DNA of 64,000 nucleotides from an uncultured Gammaproteobacteria bacterium. Its GTDB lineage: Bacteria; Pseudomonadota; Gammaproteobacteria; UBA6429; Thiohalophilaceae. The position numbers and the translations under genes are program-made. The stretch is taken from NCBI GenBank assembly GCA_937967995.1, contig CALBTB010000009.1, positions 248,001 to 312,000 on the forward strand, given 5' to 3'. This document shows, one piece after another, positions 25,310 to 34,968 of the stretch. The notes beneath the pieces are model-generated. The model did not search any database. It was not told the origin of the DNA and worked only from the letters and a program-made list of their open reading frames with translations. The stretch's first letter is position 1. Each line of letters opens with the position of its first letter.

Positions 25310-26543
25310 CCTCGATATCGAAAATAAACTGGCGGCAGCCAGAACCCGTCTGATTATCGATAAACCGTTTTTAGGTGCACTGGTACTGCGTTTACCGATG
25401 GTGATGGCCGACCCGGACTGGTGCAAAACCACCGCCACTGATGCACGAAAGTTTTATTACAACCCCGAATACATTGAGCAACTAAGTCTTTCGGAAACAC
25501 AATTTATTCTGGCGCACGAAGCCCTGCATTGTGCGCTGTCCCATTTTGCGCGCCGTGAACATCGCATCAAACACCGCTGGGACATTGCCTGTGATTATGC
25601 CGTCAATCCGTTGTTAATGAACGATGGTTTGAAAGCGCCGCCGGGTACGTTGTACGAGCGTACCTACGAAGGCATGACAGCCGAAGAAATTTATCCATAC
25701 ATCGATGATAACGAAAACGAGGAAACACTCGACCAGCATCTTTACGATCAGCCGGACGAACGAAAGCGTAATCAGGATTCATCGCAGGAGCCACCGCCGC
25801 CACCACTGCAACCCGATGAAGAGCAGGATGAAGGCAAGGGCGAAAGTCCACAACAACTGCCGGATGAAAATTCCAAAGGTGCGCCACAACCGCCGCCGTT
25901 GTCCCATGACGAGCAGGACAACCTGAGTGTGCAATGGCAACAACGCCTGGCCGGTGCCGCACAACAGGCCATGCAGGCCGGAAAATTATCCGGCGATATG
26001 GCAAGACTGGTGGATTTTTTATTACAGCCTCAATTGCCATGGCGCATGTTACTGGCACGTTACATGACCTCACTGGCACGGGATGATTACAGCTATACGC
26101 GGCCTTCGACACGGCGCGGTGATCCGGCTATTTACCCCAGTTTACGCAGTAGTCAAGTAGATATCGTGGTGGCACTGGATACCAGTGGATCCATTTCAAA
26201 AGAAGAAATGCAGGCGTTTATCACCGAAATCGATGCCATTAAAGGCCAGATGCGTGCACGTGTTCTTCTACATGCCTGTGATTCAGAACCCGCATCAAAA
26301 GGACCATGGATATTCGAGCCGTGGGAGGAATTCACCTTGCCGGATAATCTGGCAGGTGGTGGTGGAACGGATTTCAGACCGATTTTTCAGTGGGCCGATA
26401 CGCTGGATCGCACGCCGGAACTGTTAATCTATTTCACCGATGCAGAAGGGCGTTTTCCGGAACAGGCGCCGTATTTCTCTGTTATCTGGCTGGTTAAAGG
26501 CAAACACCCGGTACCCTGGGGTCAGCGTATTCAGCTGAATTAA
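25302..26543 (+). CDS. VWA-domain protein with N-terminal HExxH metallopeptidase-like region
   Basis: This 413-residue protein pairs an N-terminal DUF2201-like domain with a zinc-type HExxH motif (H72-E-A-L-H76, 'LAHEALHCALSHF') and a C-terminal VWA domain. The MIDAS motif is 'DTSGS' (about 292-296), with later 'GGGGTDF' and 'FTDAEG'. A long acidic and proline-rich linker (about 150-205) separates them. Overlap with the MoxR gene indicates a coupled pair. Whether the HExxH site is proteolytic or structural is unknown. Confidence 0.9.
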   Translation: MDNLDIENKLAAARTRLIIDKPFLGALVLRLPMVMADPDWCKTTATDARKFYYNPEYIEQLSLSETQFILAHEALHCALSHFARREHRIKHRWDIACDYAVNPLLMNDGLKAPPGTLYERTYEGMTAEEIYPYIDDNENEETLDQHLYDQPDERKRNQDSSQEPPPPPLQPDEEQDEGKGESPQQLPDENSKGAPQPPPLSHDEQDNLSVQWQQRLAGAAQQAMQAGKLSGDMARLVDFLLQPQLPWRMLLARYMTSLARDDYSYTRPSTRRGDPAIYPSLRSSQVDIVVALDTSGSISKEEMQAFITEIDAIKGQMRARVLLHACDSEPASKGPWIFEPWEEFTLPDNLAGGGGTDFRPIFQWADTLDRTPELLIYFTDAEGRFPEQAPYFSVIWLVKGKHPVPWGQRIQLN

Positions 26544-29500
26544 TCAAACGAGCAATTCATTCAGACGTCGTGGCTTTTCGATACCATAACCCTGCGCATA
26601 ATCGACACCGATCTGTTCAAGTAACTGAATAGCTTCCTGGTTCTGAACAAATTCGGCGATGACTTTCTTTTCCATGAAGTGGCCAATCTCACAGATCGAT
26701 TTAACAACGGCATAGTCGTTTTTGCTTTCAACTATCTCCCGAATAAATATGCCATCAATTTTGAGGTAGTCGACGGGCAGATTCTTCAGATAGGAGTAGG
26801 ATGACATACCACTGCCGAAATCATCCAGTGCAAACTGGCATCCGCTGCTTTTAATTGTTTCTATAAAATCGGCCGCATCTGAAAGATTACTGACACCCGA
26901 TGTTTCCGTGATTTCGAAACAAACACGTTCTATCGGTACTGATGTACGACTGATTTGCTGGTAAATAAAATCAATCAAACGATCATTATTGAAAGACTGC
27001 CCGGACAGGTTGATGGTAAAGCAGGAAATATCACTGACGACATCTTCATTATTGGCCAGCCACGAAAATGTGTTCTGAATAACCCAGCGGTCGACATCAG
27101 CCATACGGTTGTTTTGTTCGGCAGCGGTTATAAATGTTTCGAGATTTACATTGCCTCCGAATTCATCGCTGATACCAAGTAAAACCTCAAAGTGAGGGCG
27201 CTGATCAACATGTTGTTGTATCGGAATAATTTTCTGGCAGCGTAAATACAGGGCGTCTTCTTCGAGTGCCTTGTCAATCTTGGTCGCCCATTCCGTTTCG
27301 CGCTTGCGTCGGGTTATTCGGTTGGAGCCGGCATGGAAGATTTGCACTTGATTGCCACCAGCCTCTTTGGCGATTTTACAACTGGATTCAGCAGAGTGCA
27401 GCAGATCGATTACATCTTCAACATTTCCCGTGATCATGGTAATGCCGGCGCTAAGCGTTACTGACAACTTGTCGTCGTTCCAGCTAAAACGGTAGTCCTG
27501 TAGTTTATCCATGATGTTTTCAAGCGTTTCTACAGCGTCATCAATACTCGTATCCTGTATTAAAAGAGCAAAATGATCGCCGCCTATGCGGGACAGGATG
27601 TTTTCTTCTTTCAGTTCAGATGTAATCAGTTCGGCGGTTTGCTTGATTAACTCGTCACCCGCATCATAACCGTAGTTATTGTTAATAACCTGAAAGTTAT
27701 CCAGATCGATGTAGGCGACTGCGTGACGTGTATTGTTTGTCAGTGATTCAACCAATGCCTGTCGCATGCATTCGGTAAACTCACGACGATTAATCAGGCC
27801 GGTCAAGTCATCGTGTGAAGATTGATATAAAAGCTGCTTGTGAAGATTTTGCAGCATTGTGTACTGTGCCCGGTCCATCGCAGGGTCTTCGGCACCGTCC
27901 AGAACAACGGCATCCCCTGATCTGAATTTCTCAACAAGCTCGTCGGTATTGTAGACTCTTTCTTTTCTGCCCATCACATTTACAAACACATGTTTACCGC
28001 TTTTGGGTGCAATCCAGGCGATTTTCGACCGCAGCGGTGACTCGCCAAGTGCATCCAGTAAAACCCAGCTGTTTTCCTTCAGACGGCTAACCATGCGATG
28101 CCATAGATCATCATTGTTTATGCTGATGGCAGGCATGTTTTCCGTGGGTACCTGTTGCTCTTCCTGAACGGCAACCGCAACCACGTTTTGCAGGTTACTT
28201 TCAAAGGCCTGTTGTTGCACATTGATTAATAATTCCAGTTGCTGTGCGGCACGTTCATATACCCTGGCAGTTCCATCAAAGTCATTGTTAATCAGGTTGA
28301 CTATCCAGTTGAAGGCGTTTTTGACAGCCAGCTGTTCCTTTTCTTCTTCAGCGCTGGCCAGGACTTCGAGATCGGCAATCTTGTTGATTACCTGTCGGAC
28401 AATGTGATCTTTATCCGTAAAGATGTTGTCATCCAGTAGTGCCATTTTCATGACAGGTACAGCAATTTTCTCAAGCCATGGACGCACGCTCTGGGCGACC
28501 TGAAGGTCATTCAGGATGGACATGAATATGTTTTCAGTAACATCTATAACCTGGTTTTGATGATTACTAAGATTTTTAGATTCGTTGTCAGCTGAGTCCT
28601 GTTCAAGCAGTTTTTGCAGCTGCTGTTTAAATGCTTCGATACTGCTGCCATCACCCCGTACGGTTTGTGGAGCAGGGTTGAGACGACTTATTACATCGAT
28701 AACTTCAGTAGTTGAAAATTCAGGTACGGCAGGTTGCGTTTGTTCGGCTGTAGGTGCTGCTGGTGCTGCCTGCATCTCACTGCTGGCATTCAGGTTGGTT
28801 TTAACTAATGCCTGTAAATTGCGAATTTCTCCAACCAGGTCATAAAGATTGGGTAAATCGCGAGGTGATTCCTCTGTGTTAATATTCGCCTGTTCTGTTG
28901 TTTCAGGATCCCTGTCTGGTGCAGACTGCTGTGGCCTGGGGCGTGAAGATGCATAGATATCCTTGATATCGGGCAGTATATTATTCTTGATTAGAAAATT
29001 ATTAATATCGGAATAGAGCTGAGTCATGACAGTTAACAAGACTTTCCCGTAAATGTCATAGCATATTGGCAAAATTTGTTTTTTTATGTCCAGCGATTCG
29101 ATTGCCTGCTGAAAAGCGTTGACAAATAAACAAGGCCCATAGGGATTATTATCCCGGTTAACTGGTTCACCATAAACTTTTCCAAGGCGAATTTCGAGTC
29201 TTTTGATTTCTTCATGCAGGTGCCGTTCGATTTTCTGCTTGACCTTTGAATTGGCCAGCCAGCGGTTAAATTCTTCATCACTTACGAGTTCGAGGGATTG
29301 TTCGTCAATGTCCTGGATTTCCTGAAACGATTCATCGGTAACCAGGACTGAAATGTTGTCGAGATTTTGATTGATACTGTTCTGTAAAAACGATTCAAAC
29401 GGTTCCCTGTTACTGTTGATTGTTTCCATGGACTGAAACAGGTCATTCTGTAAAGTAACATCCTGTTGTTCCTTGGCCTGATTAAACAGGTAGTCGTTAA

Positions 29501-29996
29501 TGCTGTCATTGAATTGTTTCAACAGAACAGGAAGTGCGGATAAAATTGCGACGTTACACTTATTTAATATAAACGGTTTGTTGGCTACCGGCTCCGCGTC
29601 AGGAACCTTGTCTGATATTTCAGTGGTGTCAGCTTCCGGCTGTGTAACCAGGCTTTGAAATGCTTTGATGGCAAGGGTATCCGGATTAACAAATGCCAGG
29701 CCGGCGCTTTCAGCATCGGCGTGGGCTATACGTGCCCGCATACGATAATCATCACCGTCTATTTTGGCATTGACAAGACATATTTTTTCATTGAGTTCGG
29801 TCGGATCATTTATCGTTTCCTGATTGCTAAAGACAATTAACAATCCACCGACACAAAAATCCCGCGCATGCGCAGAAAAATTTCCGACACCCTGAATGGC
29901 AATGGAAATTTCAGTATTAATAGGATGACGAACATGCTGGCGACGCTCACGGCCGTTCGGCACATTAGCTGTTTTACTGGTTTCAGCCTGATTCAC
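26544..29996 (-). CDS. large PilZ-DUF1631-GGDEF-EAL cyclic-di-GMP protein
   Basis: This 1150-residue cytoplasmic protein starts with a PilZ domain ('RRQHVRHPINTEI', about 18-110). A long helical DUF1631 region (about 130-690) precedes a second PilZ-like stretch. The GGDEF domain (about 735-895) has the degenerate signature 'RIGGDHFALL' and no clear RxxD I-site. The EAL domain (about 910-1150) keeps 'FEITET', 'LDDFGSG', 'YLKIDG', 'VIAEFVQ' and 'YAQGYGIEKP', but its opening motif is 'FEVLLG' rather than EALLR. It is more likely a phosphodiesterase or c-di-GMP sensor than a cyclase. It stands alone, convergent with the VWA gene with no gap. Confidence 0.93.
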   Translation of the reverse strand: MNQAETSKTANVPNGRERRQHVRHPINTEISIAIQGVGNFSAHARDFCVGGLLIVFSNQETINDPTELNEKICLVNAKIDGDDYRMRARIAHADAESAGLAFVNPDTLAIKAFQSLVTQPEADTTEISDKVPDAEPVANKPFILNKCNVAILSALPVLLKQFNDSINDYLFNQAKEQQDVTLQNDLFQSMETINSNREPFESFLQNSINQNLDNISVLVTDESFQEIQDIDEQSLELVSDEEFNRWLANSKVKQKIERHLHEEIKRLEIRLGKVYGEPVNRDNNPYGPCLFVNAFQQAIESLDIKKQILPICYDIYGKVLLTVMTQLYSDINNFLIKNNILPDIKDIYASSRPRPQQSAPDRDPETTEQANINTEESPRDLPNLYDLVGEIRNLQALVKTNLNASSEMQAAPAAPTAEQTQPAVPEFSTTEVIDVISRLNPAPQTVRGDGSSIEAFKQQLQKLLEQDSADNESKNLSNHQNQVIDVTENIFMSILNDLQVAQSVRPWLEKIAVPVMKMALLDDNIFTDKDHIVRQVINKIADLEVLASAEEEKEQLAVKNAFNWIVNLINNDFDGTARVYERAAQQLELLINVQQQAFESNLQNVVAVAVQEEQQVPTENMPAISINNDDLWHRMVSRLKENSWVLLDALGESPLRSKIAWIAPKSGKHVFVNVMGRKERVYNTDELVEKFRSGDAVVLDGAEDPAMDRAQYTMLQNLHKQLLYQSSHDDLTGLINRREFTECMRQALVESLTNNTRHAVAYIDLDNFQVINNNYGYDAGDELIKQTAELITSELKEENILSRIGGDHFALLIQDTSIDDAVETLENIMDKLQDYRFSWNDDKLSVTLSAGITMITGNVEDVIDLLHSAESSCKIAKEAGGNQVQIFHAGSNRITRRKRETEWATKIDKALEEDALYLRCQKIIPIQQHVDQRPHFEVLLGISDEFGGNVNLETFITAAEQNNRMADVDRWVIQNTFSWLANNEDVVSDISCFTINLSGQSFNNDRLIDFIYQQISRTSVPIERVCFEITETSGVSNLSDAADFIETIKSSGCQFALDDFGSGMSSYSYLKNLPVDYLKIDGIFIREIVESKNDYAVVKSICEIGHFMEKKVIAEFVQNQEAIQLLEQIGVDYAQGYGIEKPRRLNELLV

Positions 29997-30137
29997 AACG
30001 CTTCCCGCTTTCTTTTCCGTTTTCTGGACAACCGGTCTAAATCCTGACCCAATACTATTAGATAGAATGTCGACTATGATGCAACGGGCTTTAGCGGTTT
30101 TTACATGATTAGCATTATCTTGTTGATTTTATTGACT

Positions 30138-30719
30138 TTACAGAACGTTGTACTGTTCTTTTTCAAGCATTTGTACAAGCCGTATCAGCGGCAGGCCCAT
30201 CAGGGTGTTGGGATCGTCACCTTCGAGCTTTTCAAACAGGGCGATACCGAGCCCTTCGGATTTGAAACTGCCGGCACACTGGTATGGTTGTTCTTTCTCC
30301 AGGTAATGCTCAATCTGTTGCGCACTCAGCTGGCGAAACAGGACATTAAAGGGAATAACATCGACCTGGGCAGTGTCCGTTTGTGTGTTGTATAGACAAA
30401 GACCGGTCAGAAAGCTGACACGCTTGCCAGAGGCACGTTTGAGCTGGGCAACAGCCGCGTCGTGGTTGCCGGGCTTGCCAACAACCCGACCATCCATGAC
30501 AGCCACCTGATCCGAGCCGATGATGAGCGCCGAATTGTATTCAGACGCAACGGCGCGTGCCTTGGCTTCAGACAACCTGGCCACCAGTTGCTCCGGAATT
30601 TCGTCAGGCAAGAGGGCTTCGTCCACATTTGGTGACGCGGTTTCAAACGGAAGGGCGAGTTTTTCCAGTATCGCTTTGCGAAACGGGGAGGTGGAAGCAA
30701 GAACTAACCGGGTTTTCAT
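30138..30719 (-). CDS. yceF: Maf-family nucleoside triphosphate pyrophosphatase (YceF type)
   Basis: The 193-residue protein has the Maf N-terminal loop 'LASTSPFRKAILEKL' and the catalytic-base region 'LIIGSDQVAVMDG'. Further conserved segments are 'GKPGNHDAAVAQL' and 'YQCAGSFKSEGLG'. YceF enzymes hydrolyse modified nucleotides such as m7GTP. In gammaproteobacteria this gene usually lies next to yceD-rpmF; here the pyruvate carboxylase genes lie between. The 141 bases between its stop and the PilZ/GGDEF start hold no recognised feature. Confidence 0.93.
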   Translation of the reverse strand: MKTRLVLASTSPFRKAILEKLALPFETASPNVDEALLPDEIPEQLVARLSEAKARAVASEYNSALIIGSDQVAVMDGRVVGKPGNHDAAVAQLKRASGKRVSFLTGLCLYNTQTDTAQVDVIPFNVLFRQLSAQQIEHYLEKEQPYQCAGSFKSEGLGIALFEKLEGDDPNTLMGLPLIRLVQMLEKEQYNVL

Positions 30720-30742
30720 GGGCGGCGACTGTAATTGAGAGA

Positions 30743-32581
30743 CTACTGGATTTCAACCAGTGCTTCCTGAGGCGTGACCGTGTCACCTTTTTTGACATGC
30801 ACGGCGGTGATTTTACCGGCAATGGGAGCCTGCACTTCCGTTTCCATTTTCATGGCCTCGGTGATTAAAACCGGATCACCCGCGTTGACAGTATCGCCAA
30901 CGCTCACCAGTACATCAACGATGGTACCTGGCATGGATGCAGAAACATGACCCGGCTCGGTCGCACGAGGACGGTTGGTATTTGATGATGTGCCTTGCTC
31001 GGATGCCTGCAAAGATTCTGTGTTAGTGGTTTGGCCAATCGTCATACTGTCCAGTGTTTCGACCAGAATTTCTTCCGGCAGACCATCGATGCTGATGTAA
31101 TAGGGGCGCAGGGGTGAGTTTCGATGACCGGTGCCATTCACTTTAATATGATAGGTTTCACCGTGTATGGAGACATTGAATTCCGTGGCCGCCATACAGA
31201 CTCCACCAGTATCCGTACTGATCGGCTCCAGTGCTTCCGGTACCAAACTACCATCCGATCGTTGCTGCAGGAATTCCCGACCTATGTCAGGAAACATGGC
31301 ATAGGTCAGCACGTCTTCTTCGCTCAGGGCCAGATCGCCGATTTCATTTTTTAACTTGTCCAGTTCGGGTGGAATTAAATCGGCCGGACGTATATCAATC
31401 ACGTCTTCATTGCCAATTGCCTGACGACAAACTTTATCACTGACTTTACCAGGCGCCTTACCGTAGCGTCCTTTAAGATAAAGTTTCACCTCATTGGTAA
31501 TTGTCTTATATCGTTCATTGGCGATGACATTTAACACGGCCTGTGTACCAACGATTTGCGAGGTCGGTGTGACCAGTGGTGGATAACCAAGGTCGGCACG
31601 CACGCGGGGTATTTCCTCAAGCACTTCATGCATACGTTGCAGGGCATCCTGCTGTTTTAACTGATGTGCCAGGTTTGAAATCATGCCGCCCGGTACCTGG
31701 TTGACCTGTACGCGCGTATCAACGCCGGTGTATTCGCTTTCGAACTGGTGATATTTCTTTCTGACATCATAAAAATAAAAACCGATTTCCTGTAACAGTT
31801 CCAGATCCAGGCCGGTATCGTATTCTGTGACACGTAAGGCACCGACCAGACTCTACGTCGGCGGGTGACTGGTGCCACCGGCAAAGGCGGAAATCGCGGT
31901 ATCAATCGTGGCCGCACCGTTTTCCACTGCTTTTAACTGGCACATACTGGCCAGACCGGAGGTGGCATGTGAGTGGACGTGAACAGGAACATCAAGGTTT
32001 TCCACCAGTGCTTTGGTGAGTTCACCGGTGATATGCGGTGTGAGCAAACCGGCCATGTCTTTAATCGCTATACTGTCACAACCCATGTCGCGCATCTGCT
32101 TGCCAATAGCGACAAACTGTTTGATTGTATGAACCGGGCTGGTGGTATAACAGATCGCCCCCTGTGCGTGTTTACCGGCTTTTTTCACGGCTTCAATGGA
32201 TACCTGCAAATTGCGTACGTCATTGAGTGCGTCAAAAATACGAAATACGTCCATGCCATTATCTGCCGTTTTTTGCACAAAGCTGCGTACCACGTCATCA
32301 GCATAATGCCGGTAACCGAGCAGGTTCTGTCCACGCAACAACATTTGCAGGCGAGTGTTGGGAAGCGCATCACGCAGCAGACGCAGTCTTTCCCAGGGAT
32401 CTTCTTTCAGAAAACGCACACAGGCATCAAACGTGGCGCCACCCCACATTTCCAGTGACCAGAATCCCACCTTGTCCAGTTTGTCGCAGATCGGCAACAT
32501 GTCCTCGGTGCGCATGCGCGTTGCAATCAATGATTGATGAGCGTCGCGCAGGATAGTGTCGGTGACATTGATCTTTGGCAT
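30743..32581 (-). pseudogene. oadA: pyruvate/oxaloacetate carboxylase subunit B (OadA-like) with in-frame TAG
   Basis: The reading frame encodes about 612 residues, but codon 243 is TAG (31853-31855 on the reverse strand) inside the conserved 'SHPP-T-x-SLVGALR' region, where homologues have glutamate (GAG). Both sides are intact and in the same frame, so this is a nonsense change and not a frameshift. Before it lies the carboxyltransferase TIM barrel ('DTILRDAHQSLIATRM', 'DSIAIKDMAGLL'). After it come the PYC_OADA domain and a biotinyl domain with 'EAMKMETEV' (biotinyl-lysine about 578). Restart is possible at the ATG at 31684. No Na+-pump oadB/oadG genes are near, favouring pyruvate carboxylase with the following pycA-like gene. 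A sequencing error is possible. Confidence 0.85.
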
Positions 32582-32603
32582 GTGTTTCCTTCGTTAAGCT
32601 GTT

Positions 32604-34022
32604 TTATAAACCCATACTGGCGGCCAGTGAAGCAGCAATCGCGGCGGCCACTTCACGATTTGAACGACGTACAGAATAGTTGATTAGTTCCGGATGTGCC
32701 GCCACGAAACCGGTATTGAATTGACCGGCCTGAAACTCCGCCGACTTGAGAATTTCAAGATGGTAGGGAATCGTTGTTTTGACGCCCGCCACAACGATGT
32801 CATTCAAGGCGCGTTCTGCGCGATCGAGTACTGCATCCCAGTTCAGTGCCCAGACAATCAGTTTGGCGCACATGGAATCGTAATAAGGGGGAATGACGTA
32901 ACCGGTATATATGGCGCCGTCAGTTCGTACGCCGGGTCCGCCGGCAGCAAAGTAACGGGTAATCTTGCCAAAACTGGGCAGAAAGTCATTCTTGGGATCT
33001 TCGGCATTAATCCTGAATTCAATGGCATAACCGCGTTTAACCACTTCCTCCTGCGAGTAGGACAGTTTCAGTCCGGAGGCGATACGAATCTGTTCCTGCA
33101 CGATATCGATACCGGTAATGACTTCAGTGATCGGATGCTCGACCTGCAGTCGCGTATTCATTTCCATAAAATAGAAATTGTCGTGTTCGTCCATCAGGAA
33201 CTCGACCGTCCCTGCGTTGGTATATCCGACTGTTTGTGCCGCGCGAACCGCCAGATCGCCCAGTGTTCGACGTTGCTCATCACTTAGCTGTGGTGACGGG
33301 GCTATCTCAATCAGTTTTTGATGCCGTCGTTGTATGGAACAGTCCCGCTCGAACAGGTGGATGGTATTGCCCAGCTTGTCGGCCAGAATCTGCACCTCGA
33401 TGTGGCGCGGGTTGGCGATAAATTTTTCGATGAACACCTCAGAGCGGCCAAAGGCCTTGGTGGCTTCCGATATGACACGCTCGTAATTATTGCGCAGTTC
33501 TTTTTCATTGTTGCACTGGCGAATACCCCGTCCGCCACCGCCGGAGGTGGCCTTGAGCATCACCGGATAGCCAATTTTGGCCGCCACCTGCAGTGCTTCG
33601 TCCAGATTGGCCACATTGCCGTCACTGCCAGGTGTGACCGGAATGCCGGCGGCCAGCATGGCCTGGCGGGCCTGGGTCTTGTCACCCATTTTCCGTATAA
33701 CGTCTGCATCAGGACCGATAAAGCGGATTTCGCGCCGTGCGCAAATTTCAGCCAGTTCTGGGTTTTCTGACAAAAACCCGTAACCGGGATGCAGGGCGTC
33801 ACAGCCCGCCGCCTTGGCCAGATTGACGAGCCGATGGGCATTCAGATAGCCCGAAACCGTGTCTGGGCCAAGGCTGTAGGCCTCGTCGGCCTTTTTGACA
33901 TGCAAGGCATAGCGGTCCGGCTCGGCATAAACCGCCACTGATTTTATGCCCATTTCGGCACAGGCCCGCACGATACGCACGGCAATTTCGCCACGGTTGG
34001 CTATTAGGATTTTCTTGATCAT
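32604..34022 (-). CDS. pycA: biotin carboxylase subunit, probably pyruvate carboxylase subunit A
   Basis: The 472-residue protein has the ATP-grasp biotin carboxylase fold: 'KILIANRGEIAVRIVRAC', glycine-rich loop 'KATSGGGGRGIRQ', 'ERDCSIQRRHQKLIEIAPS' and 'MEMNTRLQVEHPITE'. It would carboxylate biotin on the partner subunit. It lies 22 bases upstream of the OadA-like gene, so the two form a two-subunit pyruvate carboxylase. The alternative, AccC of acetyl-CoA carboxylase, normally pairs with accB, which is absent here. Confidence 0.88.
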   Translation of the reverse strand: MIKKILIANRGEIAVRIVRACAEMGIKSVAVYAEPDRYALHVKKADEAYSLGPDTVSGYLNAHRLVNLAKAAGCDALHPGYGFLSENPELAEICARREIRFIGPDADVIRKMGDKTQARQAMLAAGIPVTPGSDGNVANLDEALQVAAKIGYPVMLKATSGGGGRGIRQCNNEKELRNNYERVISEATKAFGRSEVFIEKFIANPRHIEVQILADKLGNTIHLFERDCSIQRRHQKLIEIAPSPQLSDEQRRTLGDLAVRAAQTVGYTNAGTVEFLMDEHDNFYFMEMNTRLQVEHPITEVITGIDIVQEQIRIASGLKLSYSQEEVVKRGYAIEFRINAEDPKNDFLPSFGKITRYFAAGGPGVRTDGAIYTGYVIPPYYDSMCAKLIVWALNWDAVLDRAERALNDIVVAGVKTTIPYHLEILKSAEFQAGQFNTGFVAAHPELINYSVRRSNREVAAAIAASLAASMGL

Positions 34023-34152
34023 AGGAATCTTTTACCGCCTGTATTCTGCCCATCCCACCCGGGGCGGTGTCAAGCACCGAAATCGGTGGAAATGCCCGAA
34101 ATTACTACATTTTTTTGACAGGGCGGGGGGTGATGGCTAAAATTCGCGGCCT

Positions 34153-34680
34153 ATGTCGAGGCAACAGAAGCGGTTGCCCCATCAGATTGACCCGTTTCGG
34201 TTATGCGAGGCCAGGTCAAGCCTGTCAGGGCCGGTCCCGCTCAAGCAATTGCAGCGGTTAGTGCCATTGCTGGCTGATGATTCGGGTGAGATCGAGGTTG
34301 TGTTAGACTTCGACATAGATGAGTTAGGTGTCCCTTTTGTTAAGGGTGATCTGTCTACAGAGCTGAAATTGGTATGTCAGCGTTGTCTTGAACCGTTTAC
34401 GTTCCCGGTCAGGCAACAAAGCATGCTGGCCTGGGTGAGATCAGAGCAGGATGCCGAAAAGCTTCCGCTTCGTTATGAACCTTATCTCGTAAATACGAAT
34501 CCGCTGGTCGTCAATGATGTTATTGAAGACGAGTTGTTGCTGGCCTTGCCACAGATTCCCATGCATGAGGAATCCCAGTGTCCGGCTGCGAAATTGATGA
34601 AGCAACATTCTGGCGAAGCTGAAAAGGACGAAGAAAGCTCGAATCCTTTTTCAGTACTGGCGAATTTGAAAGATGATTAA
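34153..34680 (+). CDS. yceD: YceD-family (DUF177) 23S rRNA accumulation protein
   Basis: The 175-residue protein has the YceD signature 'LVCQRCLEPFTFPV' (a CxxC pair at about 74-77) and a third cysteine near the C-terminus ('SQCPAAKLM'). In E. coli YceD affects 23S rRNA levels. It lies directly before rpmF, as in most gammaproteobacteria, with 20 bases between. Confidence 0.92.
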   Translation: MSRQQKRLPHQIDPFRLCEARSSLSGPVPLKQLQRLVPLLADDSGEIEVVLDFDIDELGVPFVKGDLSTELKLVCQRCLEPFTFPVRQQSMLAWVRSEQDAEKLPLRYEPYLVNTNPLVVNDVIEDELLLALPQIPMHEESQCPAAKLMKQHSGEAEKDEESSNPFSVLANLKDD

Positions 34681-34700
34681 ATTTAAATGAGGCAGATCTT

Positions 34701-34883
34701 ATGGCTGTACAACAGAATCGCAAAACATCATCCAAACGCGGTATGCGACGTTCGCATGATGCGTTGAAAGCACGTGCGTTGTCTATCGAACCGACGACAG
34801 GTGAAACACATCTGCGCCACCACGTTAGCCCGGATGGTTATTACCGCGGCCGCAAAGTACTGGATACGGCTGAAAACGATTAA
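34701..34883 (+). CDS. rpmF: 50S ribosomal protein L32
   Basis: The 60-residue basic protein starts 'MAVQQNRKTSSKRGMRRSH' and contains 'HVSPDGYYRGRKV', both diagnostic of L32. No zinc-binding cysteines are present (zinc-independent form). It is placed between yceD and plsX as usual. The 85-base gap to plsX includes a GCGGGACATGAA/TTCATGTCCCGTC-type dyad at about 34919-34944, likely a partial terminator or RNA-processing stem. Confidence 0.97.
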   Translation: MAVQQNRKTSSKRGMRRSHDALKARALSIEPTTGETHLRHHVSPDGYYRGRKVLDTAEND

Positions 34884-34968
34884 GTTAAATTCGGATTGAA
34901 AGCCGGATTACTGTATGTGCGGGACATGAACATTCATGTCCCGTCGTTTTTTAAGAAGACCGTAACTT

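Noticed and set aside
31853..31855. TAG recoded as an amino acid (amber suppression)
   Set aside because: Other genes in the window end normally at TAG, and no suppressor tRNA or pyrrolysine gene is visible here.
30743..32581. Frameshift in the OadA-like gene
   Set aside because: Translating through the break keeps the same frame on both sides; only a single TAG codon interrupts it.
32604..34022. AccC of acetyl-CoA carboxylase
   Set aside because: No accB lies next to it; pairing with an OadA-like subunit carrying the biotinyl domain fits two-subunit pyruvate carboxylase better.
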